Source: CAWDPQ01 sp049642465
Lineage (GTDB): Bacteria > Acidobacteriota > Vicinamibacteria > Vicinamibacterales > 2-12-FULL-66-21
Length of the DNA stretch: 9,676 nucleotides
Reading direction: 5' to 3'
Assembly: GCA_049642465.1 (NCBI GenBank)
Contig: JBAROV010000183.1
Coordinates: 1-9,676 of the forward strand
Made by a program: the position numbers and the translations under genes. The notes below the pieces were generated by a model. It ran no database searches. It saw only the letters and a list, made by a program, of their open reading frames with translations, and was not told the origin of the DNA. Below are positions 5,346 to 9,676 of this stretch, piece after piece. Position 1 is the first letter of the stretch, and the number at the start of each line of letters is the position of its first letter.

Positions 5346-8327
5346 ATGAATCAGCGTCGTCGCTTCGGATTGTCGATTGTCGGGATTGCGATGGCCGCCG
5401 CGGCCCTCGTTCCGGCCCTGCCGTTTGGACAGGCGCCGAACCAGGCACAAATGGTGACTCAAACCGTGGCTGGCGTGAAGTTCAGCACACTTCCGAATTT
5501 CGCGATCGAACGTGTCATCCCGGCCGACAAGACGGATTCCTACGTCGCACTGACCTTCGACAGTCGAGGACGGCTCGTCGTCTCCAAGGAAGTGGATCAT
5601 CCACGACTGCTGCTCGACAACGACAAGGACGGCATCTACGAGTCTGAAAAGATTCTGACTGACAAGGCCAGGAACTGTCAGGGTCTGTGGTTCGACGGAC
5701 GGACGCTGTATGGGTCCTGCGTCGATGTGCAGAAGTCCAAGGAAGCGGCCGCGGCGGCACCGCCGCAGCCAGCCCCAGGCGGTGGACGCGGGGGCCCCAA
5801 TCCAAATCGGCCGGCCGGGATCTTCCGGATGGAGGACACGAACGGCGACGATGTCGCGGACACGTTCGACACGTTGGGGATGGCGGGGGGCATTCAGGAG
5901 CACGGCCCGCACGCGATCCGCCGCCGACCCGACGGCGGCATGGCCGTAATCGTCGGCAACAACGAAACGATTGTGGACGAAGCGCTCGACTTGAATTCCC
6001 CCGTCCTCAAAGACAAGGACGCGCAGTTCCTGCCGTACTTCCCGAACTTCGGGCAGAGTGCGCGCGAGGGCGCCCACAGCGCTATCTACGAGTGGGTCCC
6101 TGAGATGAAGAAGTTCCGCGTCTTCGCTGGAGGCAACCGAAACGCCTACGACTTCGCCTACAACCTGGCGGGCGAAGCCTTCCTGTTCGACAGCGACATG
6201 GAATGGGACATCGGTTTGCCGTGGTATCGCGAGGTGCGAACGGTTCACGAAGTCCTCAACGGCAATTACGGCTATCGCAACGGGTCGGGCAAGTACCCGC
6301 CGTACTACATCGATTCCCTTCCACCTGTGCGCGATGTCAACCGCGGATCTCCGGTGGGTGTCGAGTTCTACACGAGCTACACGTATCCTCGGGAATTCTT
6401 TGACAACCTCTTCGAAGCGGACTGGTCGCGTGGACGCTTGCTCTTTACCGCGCTGACCCCGAACGGAGCCACGTACTCCGCTCGTTCGGATCGCGCGGAG
6501 TTCGTTCACGGCGAGCCGTTCAACGTCACCGACGTCGAAGTCGGTCCTGACGGCATGTTGTATTTCACGACCGGAGGACGTAACACGACCGGTGGTGTCT
6601 GGCGCCTGCGATACAAGGGTCCTGTCACGGCACCACCCGATATGACCGGCATCCTCGCCGTGGTTCGACAACCGCAACCCATGTCGAGCTGGGGCTGGGA
6701 GGCAATCGAGAAGGTCAAAGCATCGATGGGGGCCCAATTCGGAGCAGAACTCGAAAAGCTCGCACGGAGTGCGGGCGCAGCCGTCAATGATCGCGCCCGC
6801 GCGATTTACGAAATGCAACGGCACGGGGCTCCGCCCTCAACCGCGCTGCTCACGACGCTCGTTGCCGATCGCAGTCCGGAGCTTCGTGCGGCGGCCGTTT
6901 ACGTTGCTGGCGTGCAGGGTGCGGGAGCGAGCCGCGTGGCTGTTTCAGGATTGAAGGATCGCGATCCGGTCGTGCGGCGCCGGGCCGCCGAGGCATTGGT
7001 CCGGATGGGGCAGTCTCCCGACAAGCCGAGTCTTGCACCGGTGTCGGAAATCTACGCGCTTCTCAACGACGCGGACCGTTTCGTTCGTTGGGCAGGCCGC
7101 ATCGCGATCGAGCACACCGCGCGAACCGAATGGAAGGACCGTGTCCTGAAAGAGACGAATCCGCTGGGCGCCCTCGAAGGATCGCTCGCGTGGGTGAGGA
7201 CCGCGAATGGCGAAAACCTGCAACCGATCGTCGACAAACTGTTCGGCATGATGAAGCAGGCGTCGCTCTCGATGGAAAACAAACTGCGGTTGTTCCGCAC
7301 GCTGATGTACACCACCACGGAAATCAAGGGCGGTCTGTCGGCGGCGCAGCGCGAGCAGTTGTACGGGTTGGTCGCGACGCAGTTTCCGGCGACCGACGAG
7401 CGGCTGAATCGAGAGCTCGCGCTGTTGATTGGCTACTCGGGGCAGGCTCCGGGCATCGCAGAACTGCTTGCAGCGATGCCTACGGGCAACGCCAATCAGC
7501 AATTACAGCTGCAATATCTCTACGCCTTGCGCATGATCAAGCAGGGCTGGACGACGGAACAGAAGACGCAGCTTGCTGAAATATTCGGGCGTGCGGCGAA
7601 ATGGCGCGGCGGAGCCCAGTTCATCAACTTCGTTGGACAGTTCTATGACGCCGTGGCCGATTTGTATGCGACCGACGAAGAGAAGCAGATTCTGTTCGAG
7701 AAGGCGCCGGAATTCTCTCCGCTGACACCGCAGGAGCTCGAAGCGATTCAGGCGCGACAGGCGGCCGCAGGGCGAGGAGGTCCGGGACGTGGCGGACGCG
7801 GCGGTCCCACCTCACCGCTCGCGGCGCGGACGCAGGGTCGCGTGGTGAGCCGGCAGGAAATGATGGAAGAAGCCGTGTATCAGCCCCAGCAGAATCTCAG
7901 CGCCGAGGAGGGTCGGAAGGTTTTTGAGGCCAACTGCGCTTCGTGCCATCGCTTTGGGAACCTCGGCAACGATCATGGCGTTGCCAGCCTCAGCCTGTCG
8001 GCATCACCGTTGCGATCGGCAAAGTACTCGCTGCTCGAAGCGATCATGTTCCCGAACCGGAAGCTGGCGCCGGAACATGAAACGACGGTGATTGCGACGA
8101 CTGATGGCCGAACCATTCCGGGGCTCGTGCTGAGAGAAAGCGCGCAGAGCGTGTCGCTCTTGACGCGCGAGGGATCCGAGACCGAGGTGCCGAAGTCCCA
8201 AATCAAATCGCGGCAGAAAGACAAGACATCGCTGATGACCGAGGCGATGGCTGACGCGATGAATCAAACGCAGTGGCGGAATCTGTTGGCGTTTCTGACC
8301 GCTCCGCCGCCGGGGACGAATCCCTGA
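5346..8327 (+). CDS. Exported propeller/HEAT protein with C-terminal Planctomycete/Verrucomicrobium-type heme c domain
   Basis: This 993-residue protein resembles the putative membrane-bound dehydrogenases described from Planctomycetes and Verrucomicrobia. Residues 1-29 form a signal peptide with an RRR n-region. Residues about 47-425 look like a beta-propeller (repeated patterns such as VALTFDSRGRLVVSKEV and DVEVGPDGMLYFTTGG), as in soluble sugar dehydrogenases. Residues about 480-600 contain HEAT-like helical repeats (DPVVRRRAAEALVRMG). A Gly/Arg linker (809-820) precedes the heme domain, with CASCH at 864-868 and the family's DGRTIPGLVLRES and TSLMTEAM segments. It probably oxidises a periplasmic substrate and passes electrons to a c-type heme; substrate and cofactor are unknown. 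GAGG (5337-5340) lies 5 nt before the ATG. It is divergent from the bc operon. Confidence 0.88.
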   Translation: MNQRRRFGLSIVGIAMAAAALVPALPFGQAPNQAQMVTQTVAGVKFSTLPNFAIERVIPADKTDSYVALTFDSRGRLVVSKEVDHPRLLLDNDKDGIYESEKILTDKARNCQGLWFDGRTLYGSCVDVQKSKEAAAAAPPQPAPGGGRGGPNPNRPAGIFRMEDTNGDDVADTFDTLGMAGGIQEHGPHAIRRRPDGGMAVIVGNNETIVDEALDLNSPVLKDKDAQFLPYFPNFGQSAREGAHSAIYEWVPEMKKFRVFAGGNRNAYDFAYNLAGEAFLFDSDMEWDIGLPWYREVRTVHEVLNGNYGYRNGSGKYPPYYIDSLPPVRDVNRGSPVGVEFYTSYTYPREFFDNLFEADWSRGRLLFTALTPNGATYSARSDRAEFVHGEPFNVTDVEVGPDGMLYFTTGGRNTTGGVWRLRYKGPVTAPPDMTGILAVVRQPQPMSSWGWEAIEKVKASMGAQFGAELEKLARSAGAAVNDRARAIYEMQRHGAPPSTALLTTLVADRSPELRAAAVYVAGVQGAGASRVAVSGLKDRDPVVRRRAAEALVRMGQSPDKPSLAPVSEIYALLNDADRFVRWAGRIAIEHTARTEWKDRVLKETNPLGALEGSLAWVRTANGENLQPIVDKLFGMMKQASLSMENKLRLFRTLMYTTTEIKGGLSAAQREQLYGLVATQFPATDERLNRELALLIGYSGQAPGIAELLAAMPTGNANQQLQLQYLYALRMIKQGWTTEQKTQLAEIFGRAAKWRGGAQFINFVGQFYDAVADLYATDEEKQILFEKAPEFSPLTPQELEAIQARQAAAGRGGPGRGGRGGPTSPLAARTQGRVVSRQEMMEEAVYQPQQNLSAEEGRKVFEANCASCHRFGNLGNDHGVASLSLSASPLRSAKYSLLEAIMFPNRKLAPEHETTVIATTDGRTIPGLVLRESAQSVSLLTREGSETEVPKSQIKSRQKDKTSLMTEAMADAMNQTQWRNLLAFLTAPPPGTNP

Positions 8328-8376
8328 CGGGAGGACCGGAGGACGGAGCGCCTGCGGCCGCGGCGAGCGCCCAGCC

Positions 8377-8422
8377 TCCGCCAAGGCTACGGCGGGTCCG
8401 CCGTAGCTTCAGCGAAGGCGGA
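8377..8422. repeat. Intergenic palindromic repeat, copy A
   Basis: Core stem GCTACGGCGG (8386-8395) and CCGCCGTAGC (8398-8407) is perfect around GT. Outer TCCGCC (8377-8382) pairs with GGCGGA (8417-8422). It lies between convergent genes. It resembles dispersed palindromic repeats common in high-GC soil bacteria and may also help end transcription. Confidence 0.7.
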
Positions 8423-8442
8423 AGCGTTAGCGAGTCGAGCCG

Positions 8443-8470
8443 CAGCGAGCGGGGGTGCCCGCCTCCGCTG
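8443..8470. repeat. Intergenic hairpin between repeat copies
   Basis: CAGCG (8443-8447) pairs with CGCTG (8466-8470), and GCGGG (8449-8453) pairs with CCCGC (8458-8462), around GGTG. It is an imperfect stem in the same convergent gap as its neighbours. Confidence 0.5.
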
Positions 8471-8517
8471 GTCGTACACGAGACGAGCGACCAGCTACGG
8501 CGAGGTCTCGCCGTAGC
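8467..8517. repeat. Intergenic palindromic repeats, copy B and adjoining hairpin
   Basis: GCTGGTCG (8467-8474) and CGACCAGC (8488-8495) form one perfect 8-bp stem. Next to it GCTACGGCGAG (8494-8504) and CTCGCCGTAGC (8507-8517) form a perfect 11-bp stem around GT. The latter is a variant of copy A with matching changes on both arms, so pairing is preserved. Confidence 0.7.
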
Positions 8518-8572
8518 GCGCCTGAACCGTTCGCGCGCGGAGGCGGAGGGCCCCGCGAGCACTAAGAGAGAT

Positions 8573-8593
8573 CGGGAGGTCGGGAGGTCGGGG
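8573..8593. repeat. CGGGAGGT tandem repeat
   Basis: Two exact 8-bp copies (8573-8580, 8581-8588) are followed by a partial CGGGG. The repeat ends just before the stop codon of the minus-strand gene. It is short, and no function is evident. Confidence 0.5.
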
Positions 8594-8596
8594 ATT

Positions 8597-9676
8597 TTAG
8601 TAATCGACCAGCTCTCGATACGATCGGATTCGGCCGTTCTGCACGGCATCGAGCATCGCGGCAATCGACTGTGTCTGTGAGGAGCTGCCGTCCGGGCCTC
8701 GCCAGCGGCCGAACACAGATCTGACGATGAGGCTGTTGTTCGAGTGCGGGACGCGGCGCAGGTTCGCCGCGAAATCCCTGAAGGTGCCTTCGCCGAAGAG
8801 GTAGAACTCGACGTTCGACGCGTAGAGCGCCGCCAGCGTATCCCCTCGCTGCTTCATGAACCCGCCGATGGCGGCAAGAGCGGAGGGGCCGCTCAGGTTT
8901 CCCACGACCGGAATAATCAGATCTCGAGCCTGGAGCGCCTTGACGGTCTGAAATGCCTCCTCGAGCGCCAGGTAGTTGCTCGCCTTCCCCTCGGCGTCTC
9001 TGGCCAACAGCAGTTCACGATAGGTGGGGTAATGGCTCTGTGGTGGACGACCGGTGGATTGAAACTGCAGTGCGATCCCCGCATCGATGAAACGGCGGTG
9101 AAAGCGATCGATCGTCTCGAAATCCTCGTGCGAAAGGCCCACACCAAATCGGCTGATGACATCTTTCAGGCGGACTCGCAGTTTGTCGTTGGCGGCAGGA
9201 TCGACTCGCGTTACGGCAATGTAGTGCACCAGCCGTTCGATGGACGCGTCGCGCCAACGCTCGACTTGCGGCGGAACCGGCCGGCCCGTCAGGAGCGCGA
9301 GATACTCGGCTCGCGTGCGGGACACCTGAAACAGCGCCTTGAGGAGCAGGTGCAGGAGCATGTTGTCGCGCCGGATGTCGATGATGAACGCGATCGACGG
9401 TCGTAGGGTCGCGATGTACGAGAAGTTCTGATCCGGGCCGACGCCGATGTAGGCGCCCCCCCGGAGCACAGGAGCGCGCAGGTCCGGAATCACCTGCAGA
9501 TACGAGCGCTCGTTCGAGATCAGGTTGTCGGTGTCGAAATACCCCGGGGCCTCCGAAAGCGAGGCAATTCGCTCCGCAAAGGACGACTGCGGTGAGAGCG
9601 CCGGGCGCGACGGCGTGGCCGGCGCCTGCAGCAGCAGGCCGACCAGCGCCGCGGCAAAAAGGGGACTGTCCCCATT
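8597..9676 (-). CDS. Conserved protein of unknown function, exported, 5' end outside window
   Basis: The frame is open to the right edge, giving 359 visible residues. The first in-frame start-like codon (GTG 9493) lies inside conserved sequence (FDTDNLISNERSYL precedes it), so the real start is beyond 9676. Visible residues 5-17 (PLFAAALVGLLLQ) look like the core of a signal peptide. Notable segments are GVGPDQNFSYIA (from about 78), AFIIDIRR (D100), GNLSGPSALAAIG (from about 259) and ASNVEFYLF (286-294). The GxGP and IDIRR spacing loosely recalls a Rossmann or methyltransferase nucleotide site, but an exported protein makes that doubtful. It resembles a widespread uncharacterised bacterial family, possibly that of Leptospira LIC_10091; I cannot confirm the name. 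Confidence 0.8.
   Translation of the reverse strand, partial: NGDSPLFAAALVGLLLQAPATPSRPALSPQSSFAERIASLSEAPGYFDTDNLISNERSYLQVIPDLRAPVLRGGAYIGVGPDQNFSYIATLRPSIAFIIDIRRDNMLLHLLLKALFQVSRTRAEYLALLTGRPVPPQVERWRDASIERLVHYIAVTRVDPAANDKLRVRLKDVISRFGVGLSHEDFETIDRFHRRFIDAGIALQFQSTGRPPQSHYPTYRELLLARDAEGKASNYLALEEAFQTVKALQARDLIIPVVGNLSGPSALAAIGGFMKQRGDTLAALYASNVEFYLFGEGTFRDFAANLRRVPHSNNSLIVRSVFGRWRGPDGSSSQTQSIAAMLDAVQNGRIRSYRELVDY
9661..9673. repeat. GGGGACTGTCCCC palindrome in signal-peptide codons
   Basis: GGGGAC and GTCCCC form a perfect 6-bp inverted repeat around one T, flanked by a run of five A on the left. On the minus strand it encodes the region before the hydrophobic core of the last gene's signal peptide. 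I recall this motif as a recurrent intergenic repeat in several soil bacteria; a single copy is visible here. Confidence 0.55.

Noticed and set aside
5202..6824. 540-residue open frame on the minus strand
   Set aside because: It lies antisense to the 993-residue heme protein and over the start of the cytochrome gene. Its composition is Arg/Val-rich with no recognisable domain, as expected for a long GC-driven shadow.
8203..8664. 153-residue minus-strand frame across the same gap
   Set aside because: It is a translation of the same repeats on the other strand (RRTRRSLGGGW type peptide) with no conserved content.
8273..8680. 135-residue plus-strand frame over the convergent gap
   Set aside because: It consists of translated palindromic repeats (peptides like RLRRVRRSFSEGG) and overlaps the ends of both flanking genes. 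No ribosome site or domain was seen.
8744..9406. 220-residue plus-strand frame
   Set aside because: It is antisense to the conserved minus-strand gene, charged and without a domain; a shadow frame.
1..9676. CRISPR array, tRNA, rRNA, transposase or phage genes
   Set aside because: No regular long direct repeats with spacers, no cloverleaf-like segments and no mobile-element proteins were seen. The repeats present are short palindromes and tandems.

Overview
This is a high-GC bacterial segment with few gene gaps. It contains one short-chain dehydrogenase, one secreted metallo-beta-lactamase-fold enzyme, a cytochrome bc-type operon, a large dehydrogenase-like protein with a C-terminal heme c, and one conserved protein of unknown function that runs off the right edge. 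Secreted NIPSNAP proteins, Planctomycete/Verrucomicrobium-type heme proteins, GTG and TTG starts with strong Shine-Dalgarno sites, and many palindromic intergenic repeats together suggest a soil or sediment Acidobacteriota (Vicinamibacteria-like). A related phylum remains possible. The taxonomic guess is inference; no rRNA or marker gene is present.

Layout. Positions 1-225 hold no gene, but contain a long hairpin, a short hairpin and a CTTCGTG direct repeat. Two plus-strand genes follow, probably one transcript: an SDR oxidoreductase (226-1005) and a metallo-hydrolase (1021-2124). A purine/pyrimidine hairpin (2105-2171) separates these from a convergent minus-strand operon. Read in its own direction the operon runs: cytochrome c-prime/c-556-like protein (5259-4816), Rieske 2Fe-2S protein (4808-4323), cytochrome b with a C-terminal diheme c domain (4323-2659), and a secreted NIPSNAP protein (2610-2170). 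An 86-bp divergent control region (5260-5345) separates the operon from a 993-residue exported propeller/HEAT/heme c protein on the plus strand (5346-8327). After a 269-bp hairpin-rich convergent gap, a minus-strand gene of unknown function (8597-9676, 5' end missing) closes the window.

How the genes may work together. The Rieske protein and cytochrome b-diheme c fusion carry the ligands for a complete quinol-oxidising bc complex, with the fused diheme domain plausibly replacing cytochrome c1. The small cytochrome and the divergent 993-residue heme protein are both periplasmic electron carriers or dehydrogenases. They share a control region with overlapping -10 elements and a perfect 15-bp palindrome, so joint regulation and an electron-transfer link are plausible but unproven.

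The most unusual signal is the way palindromic repeats intrude into coding sequence. One palindrome encodes part of the N-terminus of cytochrome b. The hairpin at 2105-2171 supplies the last codons and stop of the metallo-hydrolase. A GGGGACTGTCCCC palindrome lies inside the signal-peptide codons of the last gene.
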